Source: Corallococcus sp. EGB
Lineage (GTDB): Bacteria > Myxococcota > Myxococcia > Myxococcales > Myxococcaceae
Assembly: GCF_019968905.1 (NCBI RefSeq)
Contig: NZ_CP079946.1
Span: 6,173,356-6,237,355, forward strand
Reading direction: 5' to 3'
Length of the DNA: 64,000 nt
Of the stretch, positions 32,130 to 41,447 are shown piece after piece; position 1 is the stretch's first letter, and each line of letters opens with the position of its first letter. The position numbers and the translations under genes are program-made. The notes beneath the pieces were generated by a model that was not told the DNA's origin, searched no databases, and saw only the letters and a program-made list of their open reading frames with translations.

Positions 32130-34427
32130 GTGGTGCGCAAGGACGCCCGATCGCTGTGGCAGATGGCGCCGCTCGCCCTCGCCCTCACGGGTCTGGCGGC
32201 TGGCGGCATCCTTTACGTGGCGCACGCTGGCGACGCGGCTCGCTGGGCGTGGGCCGCCGCCACCGCGGTCGTCCTGGTTCCCACGCTCGTCTCGGTCATC
32301 AAGGGACTTCTGAGAAGAGAGACAGGCGTCGACCTCATCGCCGTCCTGGCGATGGTGGGCGCGCTGGCCCTCGGCGAGTACCTCGCGGGCGCCATCATCT
32401 CCGTGATGGTCACGGGCGGAGCGGCGCTCGAGCGCTTCGCGGTCGCTCGAGCCCGCCGTGAACTCTCGGCGCTTCTCAAGCGGGCGCCCCGTATCGCGCA
32501 CCGGCGCGCAGGGGCTGACATCGTGGACGTGGACGTCGCCGAGGTCGCACTCGGCGATGTCCTCCTCATCAAGCCCGGAGAGGTGGTTCCCGCCGATGGC
32601 ATCATCCGCGGCGGACGCGCCGTGCTCGACGAATCCGCGCTCACGGGCGAATCGAAGCCGGTGCAGCTCGACGCCGACACGCCCGTCCGCAGCGGGGGCA
32701 CGAATGCGGGTGGCCCGTTCGAGCTGCGCGTCACCGCCTCCGCGGCCGAGAGCACGTACGCGGGCATCATTCGCCTGGTCCAGGCGTCCGAGGAGGCGAA
32801 GGCGCCGTTCGTCCGGCTCGCGGACCGCTACGCGCTTGGGTTCCTCGGGCTCACGCTCTGCTTGTCTGCCTTCGCGTGGTTCGCGGCCGGCAGTCCGACC
32901 CGCGCGCTCGCGGTGCTCGTCGTCGCGACCCCTTGCCCGCTCATCCTGGCCGCGCCGGCGGCGATCATCGCCGGCGTATCGCGCGCTGCGAAGCACGGCA
33001 TCATCGTCAAGGGCGGCGGACCGCTCGAGACACTCGCGCGCCCCCAGGTGCTGCTGCTCGACAAGACGGGGACTGTCACGTCCGCGCGACCTCAGGTCGT
33101 CGCGGTTGAAGCGTTCGGGCACGTGTCCTCGGACGACGTCGTCCGGAACGCGGCGTCCGTCGAGCAGGTCTCGGTCCATCCATTCGCACCCGCGATCCTC
33201 GCGGAGGCGCGAAGCCGGAGCGTCGCAGTCAGCTTCCCGCGGGACGTTCGCGAGCAGATGGGCACTGGCATCGCGGGGACCGTCGACAGCCGGCGCGTGG
33301 CGGTGGGCCAGCTCGCCTTCGCCGCCCCGGACACGCCACCCACGCCGGAGCTGCGCTCGCTCGCCATACGTACGGCGGTCGAAGGTTCATCGAGTGTCTA
33401 TGTTTCCATCGATGGTTCACTCGCTGGCGCCCTTCTGCTGCAGGACCCGATTCGACCGGAAGCCCCCCGCGCACTGCGCTCGCTTCGAGCCGAGGGCGTC
33501 CGGCGTATCCACATGGTGACGGGCGACCATCCCGACGTCGCCGAGCTCGTCGGCGATGCATTGGGCATCGATCGCGTGTTCGCCGAGCGGACTCCGGAGG
33601 AGAAGGTCGAGGTCATCAAGCGCGTCCGGGCCGAGGGGGTCACGGCGATGGTCGGCGATGGCATCAACGACGCCCCGGCGCTGGCGCTCGCCGACATCGG
33701 CGTCGCGATGGGCGCGCGCGGCGCGACTGCCGCCTCCGAAGCAGCGGACGTCGTGCTCACCGCGGACCGGCTCGAGGGGCTCCTTCTCGCGATGCGAATC
33801 GCGCAGCGCACCCGGCGCATCGCGCTGGAAAGCGTCTTCGTCGGGATGGGGCTCTCGCTCGTGGCGATGGTCTTCGCGACAGCGGGCTACATCCCGCCGG
33901 TCGCGGGAGCCATCCTCCAGGAAGCCATCGACGTCCTCGTCATTCTCAACGCGCTGCGCGCCCTCGGCGGCGGGGGGCTCATCGCGCCCCGGCGTGCGGA
34001 GGCCAAGGGGCTCGCGCAGGGGCTCGCCTCCGCCCATCGCTCGCTGCGCCCACAGGTCAGCGAGCTCGCGGCCCTGGCGGCACGGCTCGATTCACTGAAA
34101 CCGCCCGATGCACGCGCCCAGCTCCAGCGTATCGACGAGATGCTCAAGGCGAAGCTCTTGCCGCACGAGCGCGAGGAGCAGCAGACGGCCTACCCCCTGC
34201 TCGGAAAGATGCTCAAGGACGAGGACCCGACGGGACCGCTCATCCAGACACACCACGAGATCCATCGGCTGACGCGTCTCTTCGACCGACTGGTCGCGCA
34301 GCTTCCCCCCGAAGGCCCCCGCGCGGAGGAGTTGCGCGATCTGCGCCGGGCCCTCTACGGCCTGCACGCGATCCTCACGCTCCATTTCGCGCAGGAGGAG
34401 GAGCTGTACAGCCTCTTCGAGGCATGA
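32130..34427 (+). CDS. P1B-type metal-transporting ATPase with C-terminal hemerythrin domain
   Basis: The 765-residue pump has membrane helices, the actuator loop ESALTGESKPVQLD and the in-membrane metal motif TPCP at residues 267-270. The phosphorylated Asp311 lies in DKTGTVTS, followed by MVTGDHPD and VGDGINDAPALA (508-517). The helix QEAIDVLVILNALR fits subgroup P1B-5, whose members move Ni/Fe/Co-type ions. Residues about 675-763 form a hemerythrin fold (LPHEREEQQTAYPLL, QTHHEIHRLTRLFDRL, ILTLHFAQEEELYSLFE), a di-iron sensor or regulator. There is no N-terminal CxxC domain. GTG 32130 has AAAGGA seven bases upstream. CTC and GTC dominate its Leu/Val codons, unlike CTG/GTG in neighbours. Confidence 0.9.
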   Translation: MVRKDARSLWQMAPLALALTGLAAGGILYVAHAGDAARWAWAAATAVVLVPTLVSVIKGLLRRETGVDLIAVLAMVGALALGEYLAGAIISVMVTGGAALERFAVARARRELSALLKRAPRIAHRRAGADIVDVDVAEVALGDVLLIKPGEVVPADGIIRGGRAVLDESALTGESKPVQLDADTPVRSGGTNAGGPFELRVTASAAESTYAGIIRLVQASEEAKAPFVRLADRYALGFLGLTLCLSAFAWFAAGSPTRALAVLVVATPCPLILAAPAAIIAGVSRAAKHGIIVKGGGPLETLARPQVLLLDKTGTVTSARPQVVAVEAFGHVSSDDVVRNAASVEQVSVHPFAPAILAEARSRSVAVSFPRDVREQMGTGIAGTVDSRRVAVGQLAFAAPDTPPTPELRSLAIRTAVEGSSSVYVSIDGSLAGALLLQDPIRPEAPRALRSLRAEGVRRIHMVTGDHPDVAELVGDALGIDRVFAERTPEEKVEVIKRVRAEGVTAMVGDGINDAPALALADIGVAMGARGATAASEAADVVLTADRLEGLLLAMRIAQRTRRIALESVFVGMGLSLVAMVFATAGYIPPVAGAILQEAIDVLVILNALRALGGGGLIAPRRAEAKGLAQGLASAHRSLRPQVSELAALAARLDSLKPPDARAQLQRIDEMLKAKLLPHEREEQQTAYPLLGKMLKDEDPTGPLIQTHHEIHRLTRLFDRLVAQLPPEGPRAEELRDLRRALYGLHAILTLHFAQEEELYSLFEA

Positions 34428-34475
34428 ATGGGAGAAGGGCAGGCGGTGTGCATCCGCGATCCTCGGCCGCTGCGT

Positions 34476-36713
34476 CTAGGCCATCCCCGACACCAAGAGC
34501 GCGGTTGATGTCCGCGCCTCCGCGAGGATCCGCGCCGACTCCACGGCGGCGTCCTCGGGCCTGACGCTGGTGTCGGAGATGCCGGCGATGAGCCGGGTGC
34601 GGTCGTGGTCCACCGCGGCAGGCTTCGCCCAGGTGTCCGCGTCCGGCGCGGTGAGGTACGCGGAGAAGGCGTGGTGCCCGGAGCCGGGGCGCTCGCCAAT
34701 CACATGCACCAGGGCGCGCGGACGCAGGTCCCCCTCCGCGCCGAACAGCAGATGGCCCACCTGGTAGCCCGCACGCACCCGGCCGTGCTTCACCACCAGC
34801 ACCTCCGGCGCCACCGTCCAGCCCGTCGCCTCCAGCTCCGCGCGCAGCCGCGCCAGGAACGGCGCCAGGTGGCCCTCGTCCATCAGCGACCGTGGGTCCA
34901 GCCCGTCCGACACGACCACCTGCGCGTCGTACCGGCCCGCGTGCTGGTCGCGCAGCGCGCGCACCGTCACCTCCGAGGCCTCGTCCAGCGACTCGCCGGA
35001 CGGCGGGTGCAGGATGTAGTCGCGACGGTCCAGGGAGCGCGTCTTGAGCCGCGCCGCGCCCTGGATGGACGCCACCGCCGCGTCGGACAGCTCCGACCAC
35101 AGCCCGACCTTGCCGTCGTCGTAGAGGCCGCGCACCTCCCGCTCCAGCGTGGGCTCCAGCATCCACGGCTCATCGCCGTGCCCCACCGCCAGCGGCACGC
35201 CCCGGGCACGCACCTCCGCCATCCGCGCCTCCGCCTCCACGCGCAGCTCCGCCTCCGTCCGCGTATCGCCCTGGGCCCGGCGGTAGTGCACATACACATG
35301 GGCCGGGTCGCCGAAATGCTTCGTGGGGCGGCCGTCCGCGTCGATGACCCCCAGGCGCTGGAAGAAGGCCCACATCCGGTCGTCCACCTTGAGGCCATAC
35401 CGCTCGCGCAACCGCACGTGGTCCTGGAAGGACGTGGTGAGGTAGCTGAGCATCGGATCATTCCGCGTGGGCAGCGCCATCAGGTACGCGGGCCCGGCCT
35501 CCGCGAGCTGCTCCTGGCACCAGCCCAGGTCCTCCAGCGTCACGTCCATGTGCAGCGTGGAGCACACGTCCAGGCCCAGCGTGAGGCCGTGCAGCTTGCC
35601 CATCACGATGTCCTCCAGGCAGCAGCGCACCAGCTGCTCGCGCGTGCGGAAGACCTCCGGGCCGATGAAGCCCGCCACGTCGTTGACGTGCACCCACGGC
35701 GCCGCGTCACGCCCCGCGCCCGCCTGCGCCAGGGCCACGCGGCGCTTGAGGGCCCGCGCGAAGCCGTACTTGCGCGACTCGTGGATGAGCATGTCCGTGC
35801 CGTGGTGGTGCCCGTTCGTCGCGTCCGCGCCCTGCCCCGTCTCGAAGTACAGGCCCCAGCGCCCGGTGCGCGACGCCGCGTGCGCCACCATCTTCTCCAG
35901 CGTCACGTCGAACGTGCGGTTGGCGGCCTCGTTCCCGCCCAGGCTCTGGAACCAGATGCCCGTGGTGCCCGGCCGCAGCGCCTCCACCTGCGCCTGCACG
36001 TCGATGTGCGCGAGCACGCAGTGGGGCATCACGTCCTCCAATCCAAACGTCACCAGCACGTCGTGCAGCGCGGACTCCATCGCGGCCACGGACGCGACGT
36101 CCGAGGACACGGGGTTGGTCCCCAGCACCACGTCGCCCACCGCGAAGGACCAGCCGTTGAACACCTGCCAGCGGATGTCCTCCGGATGATCCGTGGGCGA
36201 GTTGGGCTGCAACCGCGCGCCCAGATAGCCCCTCGCGCCCACGCGGCTGCCCGGCAGCGGATGGAAGATGCGCCCACCCACGGCCCTCAATTCCGCGTCG
36301 TCCATCAGCTTCACGACGCACGCGATGACGTCGCTGGGGAGCCCGTCGAGCACGCCGTGCACGGCCGACTCCTCCCCGGTGAGCAGGAAGTCCTTGAGCC
36401 GCCCCAGCGTCCAGTCCCCGACGCGCTTCCAGCGGGCTGAATCCCACGCCTCCAGGTTGAAGACGTGCAGCCGGTCCTCGAAGGGGGGATGCGCGTGCAG
36501 GTCGTCCAACCGCGTGCGCGACAGCAGGGCCCGCGCGTTGCGCCGCGAGTCCTCGTCCGACGCCGCGACACCGATGGCCGCGTCACCTTCCTTGAACGCG
36601 TTCGCCGCGCCCAGCACCTGCTGATACAGACGCGCATCGAAGCCGCCGCTCAGGCGCTGCACGTAATCCAATACGTCTTCATGGGGGAGGACGTCGAAGA
36701 TGCGGACGCTCAT
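34476..36713 (-). CDS. eutBC: Ethanolamine ammonia-lyase, EutB and EutC fused in one chain
   Basis: The 745-residue protein splits ethanolamine to acetaldehyde and ammonia using adenosylcobalamin. Residues 1 to about 460 are the EutB large-subunit barrel: GWSFAVGDVVLGTNPVSSD, IWFQSLGGNEAANRTFDV, LYFETGQGADATNGHHHG and TLGLDVCSTLHMDV. Residues about 540-745 are EutC: QVVVSDGLDPRSLMDE, VLVVKHGRVRAGYQVGHLLF, ALVHVIGERPGSGHHAFSAY and LIAGISDTSVRPEDAAVESA. In most bacteria these are two genes. No stop or frameshift separates them here. No EutA reactivase, permease or microcompartment gene is adjacent. Convergent with the ATPase. Confidence 0.92.
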   Translation of the reverse strand: MSVRIFDVLPHEDVLDYVQRLSGGFDARLYQQVLGAANAFKEGDAAIGVAASDEDSRRNARALLSRTRLDDLHAHPPFEDRLHVFNLEAWDSARWKRVGDWTLGRLKDFLLTGEESAVHGVLDGLPSDVIACVVKLMDDAELRAVGGRIFHPLPGSRVGARGYLGARLQPNSPTDHPEDIRWQVFNGWSFAVGDVVLGTNPVSSDVASVAAMESALHDVLVTFGLEDVMPHCVLAHIDVQAQVEALRPGTTGIWFQSLGGNEAANRTFDVTLEKMVAHAASRTGRWGLYFETGQGADATNGHHHGTDMLIHESRKYGFARALKRRVALAQAGAGRDAAPWVHVNDVAGFIGPEVFRTREQLVRCCLEDIVMGKLHGLTLGLDVCSTLHMDVTLEDLGWCQEQLAEAGPAYLMALPTRNDPMLSYLTTSFQDHVRLRERYGLKVDDRMWAFFQRLGVIDADGRPTKHFGDPAHVYVHYRRAQGDTRTEAELRVEAEARMAEVRARGVPLAVGHGDEPWMLEPTLEREVRGLYDDGKVGLWSELSDAAVASIQGAARLKTRSLDRRDYILHPPSGESLDEASEVTVRALRDQHAGRYDAQVVVSDGLDPRSLMDEGHLAPFLARLRAELEATGWTVAPEVLVVKHGRVRAGYQVGHLLFGAEGDLRPRALVHVIGERPGSGHHAFSAYLTAPDADTWAKPAAVDHDRTRLIAGISDTSVRPEDAAVESARILAEARTSTALLVSGMA

Positions 36714-36837
36714 GGGGCGTCAGCATCAACCAGAGCCACCGCCGCGCCACCATCCCCCAAGGGCGCTGTCGCCTGCGTGACGCCTGGACGGCTGCCCTCC
36801 ATGATGCTTGCTGTTGCAACCGTCAGCGTGCGGAGAC

Positions 36838-38226
36838 CTACCCACCGTTCTTGCCCGGCGCGCAGCCCGGCGGAGGCCTCCAGGTGAGCAGCGCGTCCAC
36901 CCGCGCGTCCTGGACCTTGGACACGCCCTCCGGCGCGTCGATGCGGTTGACGCCGGGCTCGCGCGTGAATTCGAGCTCCCGGACCGGAACGGGCAACGCC
37001 GGGCAGCCCTCCTGCAACGTGGCTTCGGCCTCAGTCATGAGCACGTTCGCGTGGTCCTCGCCGGGAGCCCACGCATAGGGAAACCGGAAGCTGCCCGACA
37101 GGGGCTCCACGCCCCCGGGAGGAAACCACTTCCAGCTCAGGGTCGTCTGCGCCGTGGAGCCCCCGACGGTGCCGCCCATCACCCCACCCTCGCGCCCTTC
37201 ATCGGTCGCGGGCCACTCCACGCGGAGGCCGGGCGGCACCGGCACGCGCACGGCCGCCACCTGCACCCGGTCCTCCACCTCCGGCTCCAGCAGCAGCATC
37301 CACGACAGCTCACGGATCCGCTCCGGCGACACGCGCCCCACCTTCACGCCGGACTGCCTTGCTGCGTCCGTTCCCGCCACGTCCACCCTGCCATCGGACT
37401 TCAACGCCAGGTTGGAGCAACTGCTCGAGCGATACACGGTCCCGGTCGCCAGGTGATAGGCGTCGAGCTGATCACAGAAGTCGTAATGCCCTCGCCGGCC
37501 CCGGATCACCAGCCAGCCGTCCGTCGGCGCGCGGATGCGTCCCAGCGGCAGCGCCGGCACCACATTCCGCGTCTTCAGGCTCGTGTCCAGACATGCGCGC
37601 CAGGCCATGTAGCGAAGCCGGGATGGGTGCCTCCGGGCCTTCTTCATGCAGTCCGGCGCGATCGGCTCATCCTCCTTGAACGTGCCGGGGCGCCGGTTCT
37701 CCGGACGGAAGGCCTTCTCCGCCCGCGCGCGCCAGGCCTCGGTCTCCACGCCGCACTCGCCGGCCTTCAGCGGGCACAGCAGGGACGCGAGCCGATGCTT
37801 CGGGGCGGCCTCGCGCGCCAGCACGCCGCGAAGGTCGGGAGGAATCACGACGGTCTGTGCCCCGGCACGCCCCAGCTCCAGTTGAGACGTGAAGTACGCC
37901 TTTCCCCCGTCGCGCCACCACGTCTTCAACGCGAGCGCGGGCGCGACGGTCTCCTCGTCCCAGGTCAGCGGCTCCCGGCTCTCCTCCGCGCGAGCGATGC
38001 CGAAGCAGCGGTGGCTCAGCAGCACTTGGAGCCCCGACCGCACATCCTCCACCTCGCCATCCTCTGGAAGCGCCTCCATCCGAGCGTCGAACGCGGACAG
38101 CTCCTCCTGCGCCGACCTCCAATCGGCGGAGTCCGGCGGACACGGGACGATGCGCCTCGCCTGCGAGGGCGATGCCGCCAACAGCCAGCCCAACGACACC
38201 ATGAGGGACATGGACATGTCCGCCAT
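36838..38226 (-). CDS. Secreted protein of unknown function
   Basis: The 462-residue protein has a probable signal peptide (LMVSLGWLLAASPSQA). It carries about ten scattered cysteines (including VPCPPD, HRCFG, LLCPLKAGECG, APDCMKKA, WRACLD, YDFCDQ, SSCSNL, EGCPAL), suggesting disulfides in the periplasm or outside. No repeat, membrane segment after the signal, or catalytic motif is recognised. The C-terminal PPPGCAPGKNGG is Pro/Gly-rich. It is the last gene of the minus-strand run, 44 bases after the hydrolase. I do not recognise the family. Confidence 0.65.
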   Translation of the reverse strand: MADMSMSLMVSLGWLLAASPSQARRIVPCPPDSADWRSAQEELSAFDARMEALPEDGEVEDVRSGLQVLLSHRCFGIARAEESREPLTWDEETVAPALALKTWWRDGGKAYFTSQLELGRAGAQTVVIPPDLRGVLAREAAPKHRLASLLCPLKAGECGVETEAWRARAEKAFRPENRRPGTFKEDEPIAPDCMKKARRHPSRLRYMAWRACLDTSLKTRNVVPALPLGRIRAPTDGWLVIRGRRGHYDFCDQLDAYHLATGTVYRSSSCSNLALKSDGRVDVAGTDAARQSGVKVGRVSPERIRELSWMLLLEPEVEDRVQVAAVRVPVPPGLRVEWPATDEGREGGVMGGTVGGSTAQTTLSWKWFPPGGVEPLSGSFRFPYAWAPGEDHANVLMTEAEATLQEGCPALPVPVRELEFTREPGVNRIDAPEGVSKVQDARVDALLTWRPPPGCAPGKNGG

Positions 38227-38270
38227 GGCAGCCGTTCCCGGCCGCGGACGTCAAGTCGCGTGGCGGCGCA

Positions 38271-39425
38271 CTACTCGCCGAGGAGGGCCGACCAGAAGCG
38301 CACCATCTTCAGCGCATCCGTCGCACCGGCCCACCGATCCATCTCCGCGTGGGTGATCAGCGGCGTGAGCAGCAGGTGCACCCGCGTGTGCGGCTCCAGC
38401 GCGCGCGCCAGCAGCGTGGACTCGATGGCGGGGATGACGGAGTCATCCGTCCCGTGCAGCAGGTACACGGGCGCTTCGGGCGCGGGGGACCGCTCCGGCG
38501 AAAGCGACGGATCCCCCGCGAAGCCCTTCACGAAAGGCAGCAGCCGGGGGCCCAGCACGGTCACATCGCGCGTGTTCACCTGGTGCAGCAGCGTGGCGGC
38601 GGGCTCCGGCAGCGAGGCCTCCATCGCGCGCGCCTCCGCGAACGCGGCCTCCGCCTGCTTGCTGTCCACGAGCGTCAGATGCGACGCGTGCATGAACATC
38701 AGGACGCCCTTGCGCAGGGCCTCCACCTGCTCCGGTGGCACCAGCCGGTCCGCGACGTTCAGCAGGATGACCACCACGCCGTAGTCGTGCGGCCTGCGGT
38801 GCACCCCGTCCGCCTGCACACCCGTGCACAGGAAGGACAACACGCGCGACAGCTCGCCGTGCCCACCGAAGGACAACACCGCGGCCACCTTGTCGCGCAG
38901 CGCGGGCCGTCCCGCCGCGACGACGGACAGGCCTCCCGAGAAGCTGATGCCGACGAGGTCCACCTTCCCTTCCGGCGCCAGCGCCCCCGGGCCCAGCGCC
39001 CACAGGGCCGTGTCCTCGATGACGTCCGGCAGGCGCGGAGTGATTTCGTAGCGCAGCAGGTCCGGCGGCTCCGGCGTGAGCACCGGATACCCGCCGATGG
39101 CCAGGTCCTCGGCGAGCTTCACCAGCCGGGGCTCGTCGATGCCCGCCGCGTGCACGCCCGACGTGAGGACGATGAGCCGGCCCTGGCGATGGTCCGGCTG
39201 GTAGAGCCGCCCGCGCACCGGCCCGTGGCGCGTGGGCACGCTCAGGTCCGTGACGGTGAAGGCGCCGGTGCCGTAGCGGGCCAGGGCATCCGCCGCGGTG
39301 CCGTGGAGGCCCGCCGCGCGCAGCATGAAGGACAGGCCCCGCAGGCCGGACGGCGCCAGGGCGACGGCCGCCAGCAGCAGGGCCGTAAGCACGGCCCCCA
39401 GCGTCCAGCGCAGCCGGCGCTTCAT
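38271..39425 (-). CDS. Alpha/beta hydrolase, membrane-anchored
   Basis: The 384-residue protein has an N-terminal membrane anchor (GAVLTALLLAAVALAPSG). The nucleophile elbow is LVGISFSGGLSVVA, with the Ser of GISFSG. The late acid and base are probably LLHGTDDSVIPAIES and LTPLITHAEMDRW. It is likely an esterase or lipase-like enzyme at the membrane, substrate unknown. ATG 39425 overlaps the upstream hybrid kinase stop by four bases (ATGA), so the two are co-expressed. The longer upstream start lies inside the kinase gene and is rejected. Confidence 0.8.
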   Translation of the reverse strand: MKRRLRWTLGAVLTALLLAAVALAPSGLRGLSFMLRAAGLHGTAADALARYGTGAFTVTDLSVPTRHGPVRGRLYQPDHRQGRLIVLTSGVHAAGIDEPRLVKLAEDLAIGGYPVLTPEPPDLLRYEITPRLPDVIEDTALWALGPGALAPEGKVDLVGISFSGGLSVVAAGRPALRDKVAAVLSFGGHGELSRVLSFLCTGVQADGVHRRPHDYGVVVILLNVADRLVPPEQVEALRKGVLMFMHASHLTLVDSKQAEAAFAEARAMEASLPEPAATLLHQVNTRDVTVLGPRLLPFVKGFAGDPSLSPERSPAPEAPVYLLHGTDDSVIPAIESTLLARALEPHTRVHLLLTPLITHAEMDRWAGATDALKMVRFWSALLGE

Positions 39426-41317
39426 TGCATCAGGGTCTCGACGAAGGTGCACAGCTGGTCGCGCTCGAAGGGCTTCTCCAGCAGCTCTCGCGCGCGGCGG
39501 CCCACGAACTCGCGGGCCTGCGGGTTCACCCCGCCCGTCATCAGGCCGGTGCGCGGCGCCAGCTCCGGCGCCAGCCGCTCCAGTTCGACGAGGAAGTCCA
39601 TGCCACTCATGCCCGGCATCATCAGGTCGCAGAGGATGGCGTCGTACTTCTCGCCGTGCGACAGCCGCTTCAATGCCTCACGCGCGTCCTGGGTGACGTG
39701 CACTTCGTAGAGGTTGCGCAAGAGCCGGCTCACCGCGCTGCCCACCGCCGGCTCGTCGTCGATGAGCAGCAGCTTGCGCAGGCTCCGCGTCGCGCGCACC
39801 GTCTGCGCGGGCTCCTCCGTCACGGCCGAGACGGGCTGCGCGGGCCGAGGTGCTTCAGGCGGCAACGTGAGCGCAGGCAGCTCCACGCGGAAGAGGCTGC
39901 CCTGCCCCTGCTCGCTGGCCACCTCGATGTGGCCGCCCATCGCGTGCACCAGCGTGAGGCAGATGGACAGGCCCAGGCCCGTGCCCCCCCTGGGCGAGCG
40001 CGTGGTGAAGAACGGGTCGAAGATGCGCTGACGCACCTCCACGGACATGCCGTGCCCGTTGTCCTCCACTTCAATCAGCACGTGGCCCTCGCGGCCCGGG
40101 CGCACGCGCAGCTTGAGCACGTTCTCTTCCGCGGGCCGCTCGCCAAAGGCCTGGAGCGCGTTCATCAACAGGTGGGTCACCACCTGCGCCAGCCGCCCTT
40201 CGTTGCCGTGCACCGCGGCCACCGGCTCCAGGTCGCACGTCAGGCGCGCGCGGTGCTGAAGCTCGTCGCGCATCCGCTTGACCGCGCCCTCCACCGCGCG
40301 CAGCACGTCCACCGGCCCGTGCTGCTCCTCTTCCGTGCGCGAGAACGTCCGCAGGTCGCGCACGATGGAGCGCACCCGGCCCGCGCCCTCCAGCGCCTCC
40401 GCCACCACCTGCCGCAGCTCCTCCAACTGCTCGGAGGGCACCACCGGCTGCGCCACGCGCTCCCAGAGGTAGGCGAGGTTGGACGTCACATAGGAGAGCG
40501 GGTTGTTGATTTCATGCGCGACGCCCGCGGCCAGCGTGCCCACGGACGTCATCCGCTCCGCCAGCCGCCGCTGCGTCTCCAGACGGGTGCGCTCGGTGAC
40601 GTCTCGCACGAGCCCCACGAGGAAGCGCTCGCCGTTGGGCAGCATGTACGCGGCCCGCTGCGTGAGCACCTCGCGCGAGCGGCCCTTCGCGTCCGTGAAG
40701 GTGCCCTCGTCCTCCACGGTCTGCCCGGTGGTGAAGGCGCGCTCGTCCTGGCGCCACGACGCCTCCGCCTGGTGGGCCGGCACCTGCGACGAGGTGGGCT
40801 TGCCGCGCAGCGCTTCGGCGGGTTGATCCTGCAGGCGGCAGTAGGCGCTGTTCACCGCCACGAGCCGGTGCTCCCGATCCTTGATGAACAGCGGCTCCGG
40901 CACCGCGTCCAGCGCGCCCTGGAACATGTCGCGGGCCCGCCGGAGCGCCTGCGCGTCTCCGTCCGCGGACCTGCGCCGGAGCGCCACGAGCCTCGCGCCC
41001 CAGCGCGTGCCGGGCGGCGCCACGCACTCGTCCGCGCCCGCCTCGACCAGGGCCTCCGCCTCCACGCCCTCGCGCGTCGTCAGCACCACCAGCCAGGTGC
41101 GGGTCGGCAGCCGCCGCGCGTGCGCCCACTGGCAGCGCGCCTTCACGGCCTCCAGCGGACCGCCGTGGTCCCACAGGACGACGAGCCCTTCAGGCAGCGG
41201 CTCCGGCGGGGACTCCACGCGGATGATCCGGCACGCGCGCCCTTCGGCCGTGGCGCAAAGCTCGCGCTCCACGTCCTGGGCCACCGGGGCTGGAACCGCC
41301 ACCAGCATTGCGTGCAC
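39422..41317 (-). CDS. Hybrid sensor histidine kinase with PAS and C-terminal receiver domains
   Basis: The 631-residue soluble protein begins with a receiver-like domain (about 1-115) that appears degenerate. A PAS domain (about 130-245, EPLFIKDREHRLVAVNSAY) comes next, then HisKA with the His in AAGVAHEINNPLSYV. The ATPase domain has NALQAFGERP, VEDNGHGMSVEV and GGTGLGLSICLTLV. A receiver (about 505-630) has Asp in AILCDLMMPGMSGMDFL and Lys in LLEKPFERDQL. No membrane helix is present, so it senses an internal cue. GTG 41317 has GAGGAG seven bases before it. Coupled to the hydrolase gene. Confidence 0.92.
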   Translation of the reverse strand: MHAMLVAVPAPVAQDVERELCATAEGRACRIIRVESPPEPLPEGLVVLWDHGGPLEAVKARCQWAHARRLPTRTWLVVLTTREGVEAEALVEAGADECVAPPGTRWGARLVALRRRSADGDAQALRRARDMFQGALDAVPEPLFIKDREHRLVAVNSAYCRLQDQPAEALRGKPTSSQVPAHQAEASWRQDERAFTTGQTVEDEGTFTDAKGRSREVLTQRAAYMLPNGERFLVGLVRDVTERTRLETQRRLAERMTSVGTLAAGVAHEINNPLSYVTSNLAYLWERVAQPVVPSEQLEELRQVVAEALEGAGRVRSIVRDLRTFSRTEEEQHGPVDVLRAVEGAVKRMRDELQHRARLTCDLEPVAAVHGNEGRLAQVVTHLLMNALQAFGERPAEENVLKLRVRPGREGHVLIEVEDNGHGMSVEVRQRIFDPFFTTRSPRGGTGLGLSICLTLVHAMGGHIEVASEQGQGSLFRVELPALTLPPEAPRPAQPVSAVTEEPAQTVRATRSLRKLLLIDDEPAVGSAVSRLLRNLYEVHVTQDAREALKRLSHGEKYDAILCDLMMPGMSGMDFLVELERLAPELAPRTGLMTGGVNPQAREFVGRRARELLEKPFERDQLCTFVETLMQ

Positions 41318-41447
41318 CGCGTCGCTCCTCGCGCCCCGCGGGCATCATCTCCCGCGCCGCTCGTCCGCATTGCAGCCTTGACCGCGCCAACCCGTCAACG
41401 CGGGGCCGCGCGGACTGCCCGTAGCCCATTTCCGGGTCCAGTGGGAC

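Noticed and set aside
32130..34427. Mobile element around the ATPase
   Set aside because: No transposase, integrase, tRNA or flanking direct repeats were found; only codon use is unusual.
36808..38784. 658-codon open frame on the plus strand
   Set aside because: It is opposite the secreted unknown and hydrolase genes; those have signal peptides and a Ser elbow, this one has none.
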